Assembly: GCF_013283195.1 (NCBI RefSeq)
Contig: NZ_JABEKT010000002.1
Coordinates: forward strand, 868,001-932,000
DNA length: 64,000 nucleotides
Origin: Ensifer adhaerens
GTDB taxonomy: Bacteria; Pseudomonadota; Alphaproteobacteria; Rhizobiales; Rhizobiaceae
Reading direction: 5' to 3'
Of this stretch, positions 1 through 12,628 are shown one piece after another. The translations under genes were made by a program, and so were the position numbers. Below the pieces are notes generated by a model. The model worked only from the letters and a program-made list of their open reading frames with translations, was not told the DNA's origin and did not search any database. Within the stretch, counting starts at the first letter, position 1; each line of letters starts with the position of its first letter.

Positions 1-1
1 G

Positions 2-1006
2 CTCGGGCTTGGCAGCTTCAAGGCGCTCGGCGGATCGTACGCGGTAATCCGTCTGGTGCTTGACGAGGCTCGAAAGCAGACCGGCCGGGACGTCGACATC
101 GACGACCTGGCGCGTGACGATGTTCGCGCGGTTGCCCGAGAGATGACGTTCGGTTGCGCCACGGACGGCAACCACGGTCGGTCGGTTGCGATGGGTGCGC
201 AGCTTGTGGGCGCGAAATCGGTGATCTTTGTGCATGCCGGCGTCAGTCAGAAACGCATCGACGCTATCGCCGACTATGGAGCTGAGATCGTCCGCGTCGA
301 GGGAACCTATGACGACTCGGTCGAGTTTGCCGCAAGGGCCTGTGACGAGCGCGGATGGACGGTTGTCTCGGACACGTCCTGGCCGGGCTACGAGTATATT
401 CCCGGACTGGTGATGCAGGGCTACATGGCGCTCCTGTGCGAGGCCTTGAGGGAGATCGGGACACCGCCGACCCATGTCTTCGTCCAGGCAGGCGTCGGTG
501 GCATTGCGGCGGCAACGGCCGGCCATCTGGCCCTGCGCTACGGCAAGGCGCGACCCCGCTTCGTCGTCGTCGAGCCTGCGCGCGCCGCCTGCCTCCTGGA
601 AACGGCAAAGGCCGGGCATCCGGTGAAGGTGGCGCATGGCGAGCCGACCGTCATGGCCATGCTCGAATGCTACGAGCCGTCGCTTGTCGCCTGGCGTATT
701 CTTTCGCGCGTTGCCTGCGCCTTCATGACCGTCGAGGAGGAGGATGCCGTTTCGATCATGAACCGTCTGGCGCGCCCGAAAGGCAGCGATCCGGCAATCG
801 TTGCCGGCGAAAGCGGCGGTGTCGGTCTGGCCGGCCTTGTCACGGTCGCCGGAGACCGGAACATGCGTGCTGCCCTCGGCCTCGATGCCAGTTCGCGGAT
901 CCTGGTGATCAATACAGAAGGCGCCACGGATCCGGAGCGGTATGAAGACCTGGTCGGTCTCGCACCCGCTGAGGTCGCAGGGGCCTTGAGCGTGGAAAGG
1001 GTGTGA
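2..1006 (+). CDS. dpaL: Diaminopropionate ammonia-lyase, 5' end cut by window
   Basis: This PLP enzyme of fold type II converts 2,3-diaminopropionate to pyruvate and two ammonia. The open frame runs back to the window edge, so the first roughly 65-80 residues are missing from a family of about 400. The PLP-lysine motif GSFKALGGSY is read at positions 11-40, upstream of the first in-window start-like codon (GTG at 56), which shows that the gene begins outside. The ATDGNHG motif and the glycine-rich GVGGIAAA loop are present. The stop overlaps the start of the next amidohydrolase (TGATG), so the two are translationally coupled. The family assignment is firm; the physiological substrate is inferred. 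Confidence 0.9.
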   Translation, partial: LGLGSFKALGGSYAVIRLVLDEARKQTGRDVDIDDLARDDVRAVAREMTFGCATDGNHGRSVAMGAQLVGAKSVIFVHAGVSQKRIDAIADYGAEIVRVEGTYDDSVEFAARACDERGWTVVSDTSWPGYEYIPGLVMQGYMALLCEALREIGTPPTHVFVQAGVGGIAAATAGHLALRYGKARPRFVVVEPARAACLLETAKAGHPVKVAHGEPTVMAMLECYEPSLVAWRILSRVACAFMTVEEEDAVSIMNRLARPKGSDPAIVAGESGGVGLAGLVTVAGDRNMRAALGLDASSRILVINTEGATDPERYEDLVGLAPAEVAGALSVERV

Positions 1007-2184
1007 TGCGAATGACAAGCACGAACGACAGGCTTGTGGCGGATATGACGGCATGGCGCCGCGATCTGCACGCTCATCCGGAATTCGGCTTTGAAGAAAA
1101 ACGAACGGCCGCCTTTGTTGCCGCCAAGCTGCGCGCGTTCGGCCTCGACGAGGTCGCCGAAGGGATCGGCGGCACCGGCGTTGTCGGCACGCTGCGACGT
1201 GGAACGGGAAACCGCGCCATCGCCCTGCGCGCCGACATGGACGCGTTGCGCATAACGGAGCAGGGGACTGCTGCCTATTGCTCAACCCGGCCGGGCACGA
1301 TGCACGCCTGCGGTCATGACGGCCACACGGCAATGCTGCTCGGCGCGGCGAAGCTGCTCGCCGAGGAGGGCGGTTTCGACGGCACAGTACACTTCGTCTT
1401 CCAGCCGGCTGAGGAATGGGGCAAGGGGGCGCTTGCCATGCTCGCCGACGGCTTGATGGAGCGCTTTCCCTTCGACGAGATCTATGGCCTGCACAACATG
1501 CCGGGTCTTGCCGTCGGCAAGTTCGAAACGCGTCCGGGCGCCATCATGTCGGCCGAGGACAATTTCGAAATCACACTCAAGGGTGTCGGGGGCCATGCGG
1601 CCCGGCCTCACTTCGGCAACGAGACCCTGGTTGCGGCCTGCGCGACGGTGGTCAATCTGCAGACCATCGTCTCGCGAAGGCTCTCTCCGGCCGATATCGC
1701 CGTCGTTTCGGTGACGGAAGTGATCACGGACGGCACCCGCAACGCGCTTCCGGGCCTTGCCCGCATCCTCGGCGACGCCCGCAGCTTTCGGCCCGAGGTC
1801 AGTGCCAAGATCGAGCAGCAGATGCGCACGATCGCCAGGGGTACCGCGGATGCCTACGGCTGCGAGGTCGAGGTGAACTATACGCGTGAATTCGTGCCGC
1901 TCCTCAACGATCCCGCGCTCGTCGACCATGCGTTCGCGGCCGCCGATGTGGTTTTCGGGGCGGAGAATGTCGGCGTGGCTGCCGAACCGATGACCGGCTC
2001 GGAGGATTTTGCGCGGTTTCTTGCCCATGTTCCGGGCTGCTTCGTCTTTATCGGCAATGGCAAGGAGTCCGCGCCGTTGCACAATCCCACGTATGACTTC
2101 AATGACGATGCCCTGATCTTCGGCGCCCGGTTCCACGCCGAAATCACCCGGCAGCGACTGGCCTTTCCGGATGTCGGCCAATGA
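1006..2184 (+). CDS. M20 family amidohydrolase (HipO/aminoacylase-like)
   Basis: A metal-dependent hydrolase of the M20/M28 superfamily that removes an acyl group from an N-acylated amino acid. Visible motifs in order are the N-terminal HAHPE, RADMDAL, the metal-binding HACGHDGHTAML, QPAEE with the catalytic glutamate pair, and HNMPG; a GHAARPH stretch marks the dimerisation domain. Length (392 residues) is normal for the family. I chose ATG 1006 because it overlaps the dpaL stop by one base and lies about 6 bases after GGAAAGG; ATG 1012 is possible. Its position between the ammonia-lyase and a second amidohydrolase suggests it frees diaminopropionate or a related amino acid from an N-acyl conjugate. 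That substrate is inferred. Confidence 0.85.
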   Translation: MRMTSTNDRLVADMTAWRRDLHAHPEFGFEEKRTAAFVAAKLRAFGLDEVAEGIGGTGVVGTLRRGTGNRAIALRADMDALRITEQGTAAYCSTRPGTMHACGHDGHTAMLLGAAKLLAEEGGFDGTVHFVFQPAEEWGKGALAMLADGLMERFPFDEIYGLHNMPGLAVGKFETRPGAIMSAEDNFEITLKGVGGHAARPHFGNETLVAACATVVNLQTIVSRRLSPADIAVVSVTEVITDGTRNALPGLARILGDARSFRPEVSAKIEQQMRTIARGTADAYGCEVEVNYTREFVPLLNDPALVDHAFAAADVVFGAENVGVAAEPMTGSEDFARFLAHVPGCFVFIGNGKESAPLHNPTYDFNDDALIFGARFHAEITRQRLAFPDVGQ

Positions 2185-3467
2185 CTGTCGTCGTCCCCAA
2201 AATCAGCACCTTCAAAGGCGACATCGACATGCCTCACCCTTCCATCAATGCCGAGCGTCTGCTGGCACATATCCAGGACCTTGGCACAATCGGGCGCGAC
2301 GATCGGGGCCAGTTGACCCGGCTTGCGGCGTCCGACAGCGAGAAGCAGGGGCGGGATCGTCTTGTCGGTTGGCTGGAGGTCGCAGGTCTCGAGGTCGTCA
2401 TCGATCGGATCGGCAACGTCTTCGGCATCTGGCAAAGTGAGGACAACGCCGGGCAATCGCCGTTGATGCTGGGCTCGCATATCGACACCGTTATCAATGC
2501 CGGCGTCTATGACGGCTGCTACGGCGTACTGGCTGGGCTCGAAGTGATCGAGACTTTGAAGGAGCAGGGTTTTGAACCCGCGCGGCCGATCGCCGTCGCC
2601 GCTTTTACCAACGAAGAGGGCGTGCGCTACGCGCCCGATATGCTGGGCTCGCTCGTCCATGTCGGCGGCCTCGACATCGAGGAAGCGCTTGCGACGGTGG
2701 GAACCGATGGCACGTTGCTCGGATCGGAATTGGCGCGCATCGGCTATGCCGGCGCTGTCGAGCCTGGCTTCCTGAAGCCTCATGCCTATGTCGAACTGCA
2801 TATCGAGCAGGGACCGGTGCTGGAGCGCGAGGCAATCGCCATCGGCGCCGTCGAAAACCTGCAGGGGATTTCGTGGCAGCGCGTGACTATAGAGGGTGTT
2901 GCCAATCATGCCGGCACCACGCCGATGGCGATGCGGTGCGATGCGGGCCTTGCCGCCGCCCGTGTCGGGCTGTTCCTGCGCGATCATATCGCGCGATCGA
3001 ACGCGCCGAGTGTCGCGACGATCGGCACCATGCGCTTCGAGCCGGACGCGATCAACGTCATCCCCTCGCGCGCAGTTTTTACCGTGGACCTGCGTGACCC
3101 GGACGAGGAGCGTCTGCAGGCGCTTGAAGCGGCACTTGCAGCGGAATTGCGGGTGATCATTGCGGAGGAGGGCGTGACGGCAACGGTTGAACGGTTGGCG
3201 CGCTTCGAGCCGGTGGCCTTCGATCGCGCCATAGTGCAGATGATCGAGGCGTCGGCGGGCGCCCGCGGATTGAAGAGCCGGCGGATGACCTCCGGTGCCG
3301 GCCACGATGCCCAGATGATCGCCCGCATCGCGCCGGCGGCGATGATCTTCGTTCCAAGTCGCGACGGCATCAGCCACAATCCGCGCGAGCACACGGATCC
3401 GGCCGACCTCATCGCCGGCGCCAATGTTCTGCTCGACGTGGTCAAGCGGATCGCCAGCGGTCGATAG
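2181..3467 (+). CDS. M20 family Zn-dependent hydrolase (allantoate amidohydrolase/N-carbamoylase type)
   Basis: Belongs to the AllC/HyuC branch of M20 metallopeptidases, which hydrolyse allantoate, ureidoglycine or N-carbamoyl amino acids. Seen motifs are GSHIDTV (first metal ligands), TNEEGVRY (bridging and catalytic glutamates), HIEQGPVLE, HAGTTPM, SGAGHDA and the C-terminal SHNPREHT histidine. The first start, ATG 2181, overlaps the upstream stop (ATGA); ATG 2229, behind AAAGGCG, would give a product without the first 16 residues and matches the family N-terminus better. It is third in the dpaL operon. It could remove a carbamoyl or oxalyl-like group upstream of the ammonia-lyase, but the sequence does not settle the substrate. 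Confidence 0.82.
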   Translation: MTVVVPKISTFKGDIDMPHPSINAERLLAHIQDLGTIGRDDRGQLTRLAASDSEKQGRDRLVGWLEVAGLEVVIDRIGNVFGIWQSEDNAGQSPLMLGSHIDTVINAGVYDGCYGVLAGLEVIETLKEQGFEPARPIAVAAFTNEEGVRYAPDMLGSLVHVGGLDIEEALATVGTDGTLLGSELARIGYAGAVEPGFLKPHAYVELHIEQGPVLEREAIAIGAVENLQGISWQRVTIEGVANHAGTTPMAMRCDAGLAAARVGLFLRDHIARSNAPSVATIGTMRFEPDAINVIPSRAVFTVDLRDPDEERLQALEAALAAELRVIIAEEGVTATVERLARFEPVAFDRAIVQMIEASAGARGLKSRRMTSGAGHDAQMIARIAPAAMIFVPSRDGISHNPREHTDPADLIAGANVLLDVVKRIASGR

Positions 3468-3539
3468 ATCGGAGGACAGCGTTCGTGAATGGCATGTTGG
3501 ATTGGTGGTCGGGTGGAGGTAGTCGCGCCACCCACGCCC

Positions 3540-3644
3540 GTCATGCTCGGGCTTGACCCGAGCATCCAGCTGCCACCTCTGCGGCTGGATGTCGAGAAAT
3601 TGAGCGCAGGGGGTGTGGATGCTCGGGTCAAGCCCGAGCATGAC
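3540..3644. repeat. Intergenic palindromic repeat element
   Basis: Two perfect 29-base inverted arms (3540-3568 and 3616-3644) flank a 47-base centre. Each arm is itself a hairpin, TGCTCGGG-CTTGA-CCCGAGCA, and the centre starts with another small stem (CCAGC/GCTGG). The whole can fold as a cruciform. It lies between the convergent M20 operon and thiC. It resembles the intergenic palindromes scattered through rhizobial genomes; that family link is from memory. Confidence 0.8.
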
Positions 3645-3757
3645 CGAGTAGAGGGGAGCGGCAGCATTCAAAGTTTGCAAGCTCACGGGTGCTGGTGCGC
3701 CTTGCGTTCAGAAAGACGCACCACAATCGACCTTCGCCGACCCTTCCGCCGTCGTCG

Positions 3758-5797
<2,040 letters not shown>

Positions 5798-5879
5798 GAA
5801 TATCGAGAGATAGCCATCGATCCGGATGCGCCGTCAAGCGCTAATCCGAAGGTTGTACCCTTCGACTGTTGATCGCTTG

Positions 5880-7244
<1,365 letters not shown>

Positions 7245-7247
7245 CGC

Positions 7248-9116
7248 TCAGGCCCTCTTCAGTCGCACGATGAAGACGGTGCCCTCAGGCCCGGTCTTGA
7301 CGTCGATGTCGCCGCCGTAGTCGACGACGATCTCCTTGGAAATGGCAAGGCCGAGTCCGAGACCCTGATCCTTGGAGGTGTTGAACGGCGTGAACAAGTC
7401 TTCAAGGATATCGGGCCTTATGCCCGGACCATTGTCGGCGACAACAAGCAAAACAGTATCGTTGGGACCAGTTTCGCAACGGACATGGATCTCGGCATCC
7501 GGCCGATCGCCGAGGGCTTCCAGAGCATTCTGCAAGAGGTTGATCAGCACCTGCTCCAGGCGGATACGGTTGCCGAGCACACTGAGCCCGTTGTCGGGCA
7601 GGTCGATGACGATCGCGTCCATGCGACCGGCAAAGCGGCTGCGCAGCAGCATCCGCGCGCCTTCGATCACCTCGCGCACCGCCGTCGGCTCGGCAACGAA
7701 ACGGCCCTTGCGCGCAAAGCTGCGCAACTCGTCGGTGATGGTGCCGACACGCTCGGTCAGCGCCGCAATGCTTTTGAGGTTTTCGACCGCGGTTTCCTTC
7801 TGTCCGCGGTCGAGGAAGGTGCGGGCATTGTCGGCATAGGCGCGGATGGTCGCGACCGGCTGGTTGATCTCGTGGGCAACGCCGGCCGCCACCTGCCCGA
7901 GGATTGCCAATCGGTTGGCCTGGACCAGTTCTTGTTGCACCGCCTGCAGCTTTTCGCCGGTGCGCCGGTGGTCGGCGATTTCGGTTTCGAGGTGATCGCG
8001 GGCGAGGCTGAGATCCTGCGTGCGCTCGGTGACGCGACGCTCCAGTTCATCGCGGGCGGCGCGCTCGTTGGCCGCGACAAGCGTCAACGACTGACGCCGG
8101 CGAAGGAGAAATGCGGCAAGCGCCAGCAGCGGCACGAGGGCAGCCAGCGCCAGCAGCCGTGCTTCGCGACTCGCTGCGCTCAAAGCGGCATCCAGCGGCG
8201 CCAGTTGCTCCAGCCGCCAGCTGGTCGAGGGCACCATCGTCTCGACCCTCAGGAATTGCTTCTCGCTGCTACCGGGCAGGAGCGCTGTCAGCATGCTTGA
8301 TCCGTCGCTTGTCGGCTCGATCCGGCGGAACGGCAGGGGCAAAAGGGATGCATCGCCGAACTGCAGGCTCTCGCGGATGGCGGCAAGACGATCCCCGGGG
8401 ATGTTGCGAGTCGTCATGAACCGCCAGGACGGGAAGCTGGTAATCAGCACGATGCCGCGCCTGTCGGTGACATAGACTGGCTTGCCGGAGGCGAGCCAGT
8501 CGGCCTCGACTCCATCGAATTCGAGTTTCGCGACCACAACGCCGATCGGGCCGGCGGGTCCGTCGACCCGTCTGGAGATGTAAAGACCGGGCCTTTTGCT
8601 GACATTGCCCATGGCGAAATGCTCGGCCTTGCCGTCGCGCATCGCCATGCGGAAATATTCCCGGAACGCGTAGTCATTGCCGACGAAGCTGGTCGGTTCG
8701 CGCCAGTTGCTCGCCGCAATCGCCACGCCGTCGAGGCCGATCGCGTAGATCACCGCCGCGTCCGTGTTGGCGGCGAGCGCCTCCAGCTTTTGGTTGAGCC
8801 GCTGCAGCGGCTGGTCGCCGCCTTTTTCCAGGGCGGACTTCACTTCGACATCATCCGCCAGAACCAGGGGCAGTGCACGCTGGCGCTCCAGCACGGCGCG
8901 CAGCAGCGACGCCTTGAGATTGGCGTCGATGCGGCTCTGGATATCGACGGTCTCGAGCGCCTTCTTTCGCCCATATTCGCCGGCGACAAAAAGCCCGGCT
9001 GCCAACAGCAGTGCTGCCACCGCGGCGAAAATCAGCCAGGCGCGGCGCATATGCCGGTCGAGATCCGCAGGCTTCAGTGGGACGAAGTTTGGCATGGACA
9101 TGGTGGAATTGTGCAT
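7248..9116 (-). CDS. dctB: C4-dicarboxylate sensor histidine kinase DctB
   Basis: The membrane sensor of external succinate, fumarate and malate. The sequence shows an N-terminal membrane segment (about residues 26-46), a periplasmic sensor region of about 260 residues, a second membrane helix around [17 protein letters not shown], a coiled linker, the H-box [20 protein letters not shown] and ATPase boxes ([25 protein letters not shown]). The 622 residues agree with known DctB. The start at 9116 keeps this length; ATGs at 9101 and 9095 are alternatives. It is co-transcribed with dctD and divergent from dctA. Confidence 0.95.
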   Translation of the reverse strand: MHNSTMSMPNFVPLKPADLDRHMRRAWLIFAAVAALLLAAGLFVAGEYGRKKALETVDIQSRIDANLKASLLRAVLERQRALPLVLADDVEVKSALEKGGDQPLQRLNQKLEALAANTDAAVIYAIGLDGVAIAASNWREPTSFVGNDYAFREYFRMAMRDGKAEHFAMGNVSKRPGLYISRRVDGPAGPIGVVVAKLEFDGVEADWLASGKPVYVTDRRGIVLITSFPSWRFMTTRNIPGDRLAAIRESLQFGDASLLPLPFRRIEPTSDGSSMLTALLPGSSEKQFLRVETMVPSTSWRLEQLAPLDAALSAASREARLLALAALVPLLALAAFLLRRRQSLTLVAANERAARDELERRVTERTQDLSLARDHLETEIADHRRTGEKLQAVQQELVQANRLAILGQVAAGVAHEINQPVATIRAYADNARTFLDRGQKETAVENLKSIAALTERVGTITDELRSFARKGRFVAEPTAVREVIEGARMLLRSRFAGRMDAIVIDLPDNGLSVLGNRIRLEQVLINLLQNALEALGDRPDAEIHVRCETGPNDTVLLVVADNGPGIRPDILEDLFTPFNTSKDQGLGLGLAISKEIVVDYGGDIDVKTGPEGTVFIVRLKRA

Positions 9117-9142
9117 TATTCCGCCCAGATTTCCAGATCATC

Positions 9143-9160
9143 TGTGCGGATATCCGCTCA
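9143..9160. promoter_or_regulatory. Candidate DctD-binding site
   Basis: TGTGCGGATATCCGCTCA is an almost perfect dyad about 75 bases upstream of the sigma-54 promoter of dctA. It closely resembles the upstream activating sequence described for rhizobial DctD. A second, more degenerate copy may lie at 9165-9180, which would fit the tandem arrangement known for dctA. Confidence 0.7.
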
Positions 9161-9234
9161 AATATTCGTGTGTCCTCTCAGTCTATTCCTAAAGTTTCCT
9201 GGTATTTCAACGGCTTGCTTCCTCACTCTGCAAT

Positions 9235-9251
9235 CTGGCACGCCCATTGCA
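9235..9251 (+). promoter_or_regulatory. Sigma-54 (RpoN) promoter of dctA
   Basis: CTGGCACGCCCATTGCA contains the exact -24/-12 consensus TGGCACG-N4-TTGCA, with GG and GC ten bases apart. It lies 94 bases before the dctA start and downstream of the DctD site. Confidence 0.93.
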
Positions 9252-9344
9252 AATGACATCCTCATGACAGCTCGAGCTGTCGCGCTTCGGAAATTGGCCC
9301 GGGAGGCCCGGCATGACGCCGGACTGGGTCTAGTGGAGGATATC

Positions 9345-10670
9345 ATGATTATCGACCAATCCGCGGAACCGCGCGGCAAGACACCCTTCTATCGTCATCT
9401 CTATGTGCAGGTCCTGGCGGCGATCGCAGCGGGCATCCTGCTCGGCCATTTCTACCCCGAGATCGGCACGCAGCTGAAGCCGCTTGGCGACGCCTTCATC
9501 CGGCTGGTGAAGATGATCATCGCCCCCGTCATCTTCCTGACGGTCGCCACCGGCATTGCCGGCATGACCGATCTCGCCAAGGTCGGGCGGGTCGCCGGCA
9601 AGGCGATGATCTACTTCCTGACGTTCTCGACGCTCGCGCTGATCATCGGCCTGATCGTTGCCAATGTCGTACAGCCGGGCGCCGGCATGCACATCGATCC
9701 AGCCTCGCTCGACGTCAAGGCGGTCACCTCCTATGCCGAAAAGGCGCATGAGCAGTCGATCACCGGCTTCCTGATGAACATCATCCCGACGACGCTTGTC
9801 GGCGCGTTTGCCGAGGGCGACATCCTGCAGGTGCTGTTCATCTCGGTGCTGTTCGGCCTAGCGCTTGCCATGGTCGGCAAGAAGGCCGAGCCCGTCGTCG
9901 ACTTCCTGCATGCGCTGACGCTGCCGATCTTCAAGCTGGTCGCGATCCTGATGAAGGCGGCACCGATCGGCGCCTTCGGCGCCATGGCCTTTACCATTGG
10001 AAAGTATGGCGTCGGCTCGATCGCCAATCTCGCCATGCTGATCGGCACCTTCTACGTCACCTCGTTGCTCTTCGTCTTCGTCGTGCTCGGAGCGGTCGCC
10101 CGCTACAACGGCTTCTCGATCGTCGCGCTCATCCGCTACATCAAAGAAGAGTTGCTTCTGGTTCTCGGCACTTCTTCGTCGGAAGCAGCCCTTCCGGGCC
10201 TGATGAACAAGATGGAGAAGGCCGGCTGCAAGCGTTCCGTCGTCGGGCTGGTGATCCCGACCGGCTATTCCTTCAACCTCGACGGCACCAATATCTACAT
10301 GACGCTGGCCGCGCTCTTCATCGCCCAGGCGACCGACATTCCGCTGTCGCTCGGCGATCAGGTGCTCTTGCTGCTGGTGGCGATGCTGAGCTCCAAGGGG
10401 GCGGCCGGCATCACCGGCGCCGGCTTTATCACGCTTGCGGCCACCCTTTCGGTGGTTCCGGCGGTGCCGGTCGCCGGCATGGCGCTGATCCTCGGCATCG
10501 ACCGTTTCATGTCGGAATGCCGGGCACTCACCAACTTCGTCGGCAATGCGGTTGCGACCATCGTCGTGGCGAAATGGGAAGGCGAACTGGACGAGACCCA
10601 GCTTGCCGCAACCCTTGGCGGCCGGGCGCTGCCGGAAGGTTCCGTTCAGGGCCTGCAGCCCGCCGAATAA
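9345..10670 (+). CDS. dctA: C4-dicarboxylate:cation symporter DctA
   Basis: A DAACS-family inner-membrane symporter that takes up succinate, fumarate and malate, the main carbon source of nitrogen-fixing bacteroids. The 441 residues equal the usual rhizobial length. Visible features are eight or more hydrophobic helices, the serine-rich re-entrant motif [12 protein letters not shown] and the [18 protein letters not shown] block. The open frame extends upstream into the promoter, but ATG 9345 (behind GTGGAGGATATC) is the right start because the sigma-54 promoter ends just before it. Transcription should depend on RpoN and DctD. Confidence 0.96.
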   Translation: MIIDQSAEPRGKTPFYRHLYVQVLAAIAAGILLGHFYPEIGTQLKPLGDAFIRLVKMIIAPVIFLTVATGIAGMTDLAKVGRVAGKAMIYFLTFSTLALIIGLIVANVVQPGAGMHIDPASLDVKAVTSYAEKAHEQSITGFLMNIIPTTLVGAFAEGDILQVLFISVLFGLALAMVGKKAEPVVDFLHALTLPIFKLVAILMKAAPIGAFGAMAFTIGKYGVGSIANLAMLIGTFYVTSLLFVFVVLGAVARYNGFSIVALIRYIKEELLLVLGTSSSEAALPGLMNKMEKAGCKRSVVGLVIPTGYSFNLDGTNIYMTLAALFIAQATDIPLSLGDQVLLLLVAMLSSKGAAGITGAGFITLAATLSVVPAVPVAGMALILGIDRFMSECRALTNFVGNAVATIVVAKWEGELDETQLAATLGGRALPEGSVQGLQPAE

Positions 10671-10708
10671 AGCTGCCTCCCAGGGCAAGACCGCATTTCG
10701 GTGCGGCA

Positions 10709-10745
10709 AGGCGTGCTCCACCTTCGGGTGGGGTACGCCTTTTTC
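10709..10745 (+). terminator. Rho-independent terminator of dctA
   Basis: A 14-base stem (AGGCGTGCTCCACC pairing with GGTGGGGTACGCCT, two wobble pairs) closes on a TTCG loop and is followed by TTTTT. It sits 39 bases after the dctA stop, and a smaller stem (10691-10706) precedes it. Confidence 0.88.
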
Positions 10746-10754
10746 GTTTGTGGG

Positions 10755-11088
10755 ATTGCCGCGCAGGGTTGCCGACCTGCTCTGGAGCCTCGATCCGGCA
10801 ACGCAGGGCGCCTTCACCGGTCTCTACTGCGCCACCGACCAGCTCACCGTCGGCAAGACGACGCCGCTTGCGGAATAACCCACCGGCGTCGAGCGCCACA
10901 AGGGCGACAAATGCCTCCATGTCGTTTCGGGCACGCTCAACATCCATGTGCCCGACGCGGAAGGTCAGGCCTGGTTCGAACTCAACCCGCGCGACGGCTT
11001 CTACATTCCGGCCGGAACCGACCATCAGTACGACAACATGTCGGGCGAGCAGGTTGAGCCCGTCTTCGGCGTGGCGCCGGATTACTGA
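10755..11088 (+). pseudogene. Cupin-domain protein, interrupted by an in-frame stop
   Basis: One reading frame encodes a small cupin: upstream FTGLYCATDQLTVGKTTPLAE, then a TAA at 10876-10878, then PTGVERHKGDKCLHVVSG and FELNPRDGFYIPAGTDHQYD up to a normal stop at 11086-11088. The cupin pieces on either side of the TAA belong together, with no shift of frame, so a single substitution could have created the stop. No convincing start or ribosome site is seen after the dctA terminator, so the 5' end may also be lost. The longest intact piece would lack half of the barrel. Sequencing error or suppression cannot be excluded. Confidence 0.7.
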
Positions 11089-11121
11089 GCGCCGCGCCAA
11101 TGCGGTATCGGCGGGGTCGGC

Positions 11122-11838
11122 CTATCCCTTGCGGTGGGCCGGCGCCGCGTCCGGTGTCCCGGCATTCATCCGGGCGATGAAGTCGCGCAGCATCGGTACG
11201 CGTCGCGGCCGGAAGCTCTCGTCCGTCGTCCTGACTTCGGCGATGCGATCGATGCGAAACTTGCGGAAATCCTGGCGCAGGCAACACCAGCCGAGCAGCA
11301 CAAGAACCTGTTCGAGATAGACGATGCCAAGCGGCAGCACGCGCCGTTCGCTGTGTTGTCCCCCGGCGTCGACATAGTCGATGACGATGGCTTGCTCCTG
11401 CCAGCAGGCTTCGCGTAACAGGCCGACGTCGATATCCGGCACGGCCCTCTGTTCGAAACGATGAACCTGCGAGACCGCATGGATGGTCTGCTGCTGCAAC
11501 CGGTCGGGCAGAGTGGCAGTTATCTTCGAAAGCACAGCTGCAGCAGCGCGTGCGAGCTCTGGCTCGCCCATGTGGCGGACTTCGCCGAGCCCCAGCACAA
11601 GCGCTTCGATTTCAAGGCGCGTGAAGGTCTGGGGCGGAAGGGCGATATCTTCCGTCAGGCGATAACCGAAGCCGCGCTCGCCGTCGATCACGGCACCGGC
11701 CGCGCGCAGGCTGTCGATGTCGCGATAGAGCGAGCGCAGCGATACGCCGGTCTCTTCCGCCAGCCGCGCCGCGGTGACCGGCTGCGGCAGGCTGCGAAGC
11801 GCCTGGAGAAGACGAAAGAGACGATCGCTGCGTGCCAT
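11122..11838 (-). CDS. WYL-domain helix-turn-helix regulator (YafY type)
   Basis: An N-terminal DeoR-like winged helix (residues 1-60, with VTAARLAEETGVSLRSLYRD as recognition region) is followed by a WYL ligand-binding domain containing the VIDYVDAGG and VLLGWCCLR blocks. The start at 11838 begins MARSDRLFRLLQALR, the standard opening of the family; the frame extends further upstream but into the intergenic promoter. The gene is divergent from a glutathione S-transferase, with 76 bases between starts, so it may regulate that gene. The ligand is unknown. Confidence 0.85.
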   Translation of the reverse strand: MARSDRLFRLLQALRSLPQPVTAARLAEETGVSLRSLYRDIDSLRAAGAVIDGERGFGYRLTEDIALPPQTFTRLEIEALVLGLGEVRHMGEPELARAAAAVLSKITATLPDRLQQQTIHAVSQVHRFEQRAVPDIDVGLLREACWQEQAIVIDYVDAGGQHSERRVLPLGIVYLEQVLVLLGWCCLRQDFRKFRIDRIAEVRTTDESFRPRRVPMLRDFIARMNAGTPDAAPAHRKG

Positions 11839-11914
11839 GACCCTACTGACGGAAATTGACAGTTGGGTTGATCTATAAAGAGGGCAGACAGAAACCGCAA
11901 TCGAGGTCCTTTCC

Positions 11915-12526
11915 ATGTTGACGCTCTATCACGCTCCGCGTTCCCGCTCCTCGCGCATCATCTCGCTGCTTCGCGAGCTGGATGCGCTCGACAAGGTCAA
12001 CATTGTCATCGTTGACATCACCCGCGGCGACGGCAGCGGAGCGAAGGATCCGAAGAACCCGCATCCGGATGGCAAGGTGCCGCTGCTCGTGCATGACGGC
12101 GTCGTCATCTGGGAAAGCATCGCCATCATCCAGTACCTGACCGATCTGTTTCCGGAAAAGAAACTCGCGCCGCTTGCCGGCGACCCCAAGCGCGGCCGCT
12201 ATCTGAGCTGGCTTGCCTGGTATGCCGGCGTGGTCGAGCCGGTGTTGATCGCCGAAGCGGCCGGCCTTTCGCATCCCTATCTGCAGGCCACGTTCCGTGG
12301 TTCCAAGGAGATGGCGGATCATTTGGAGACGGCGCTCACTGCGAGCCCCTATCTGATGGGCGACGGATTCTCCGCTGCCGACTTGCTGCTCTATTCGCCT
12401 TTTGCATGGTACCCGGAAGCAACGCCCGACGTGCCGGCCGTCAAGGCCTGGATCGAGCGCTGCGCCGCGCGCCCATCGGTGCAGTGGGCGGCGGACTTCG
12501 ATGCGTCGCAGCAGGTTGCCGCGTAG
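11915..12526 (+). CDS. Glutathione S-transferase family protein
   Basis: The 203 residues contain an N-terminal thioredoxin fold (MLTLYHAPRSRSSRIISLL, with the serine-rich active-site turn, then GKVPLLVHDG and the glutathione-contact WESIAIIQYL) and an all-helical C-terminal domain with the N-capping FSAADLLLYS motif. It probably conjugates or reduces an electrophile; the substrate cannot be told. It is divergent from the WYL regulator, which may respond to the same compound. The ATG follows GAGGTCCTTTCC. Confidence 0.88.
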   Translation: MLTLYHAPRSRSSRIISLLRELDALDKVNIVIVDITRGDGSGAKDPKNPHPDGKVPLLVHDGVVIWESIAIIQYLTDLFPEKKLAPLAGDPKRGRYLSWLAWYAGVVEPVLIAEAAGLSHPYLQATFRGSKEMADHLETALTASPYLMGDGFSAADLLLYSPFAWYPEATPDVPAVKAWIERCAARPSVQWAADFDASQQVAA

Positions 12527-12628
12527 GCAGCGAGACGAACGAGCGACTATCCGCCAAGGTGCCGCGTGTCGATTGTGACGCACGGCGCTCTGGTATTCGA
12601 GCCGGCTGATCAGGCGCGCCGTTCCCCT

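Noticed and set aside
1878-3686. 602-codon minus-strand frame
   Set aside because: Antisense to the second M20 gene and crosses the intergenic palindrome; no recognisable domain.
8619-9344. Upstream extension of the dctA frame
   Set aside because: It overlaps dctB in antisense and includes the sigma-54 promoter, so it cannot be translated from the dctA message.
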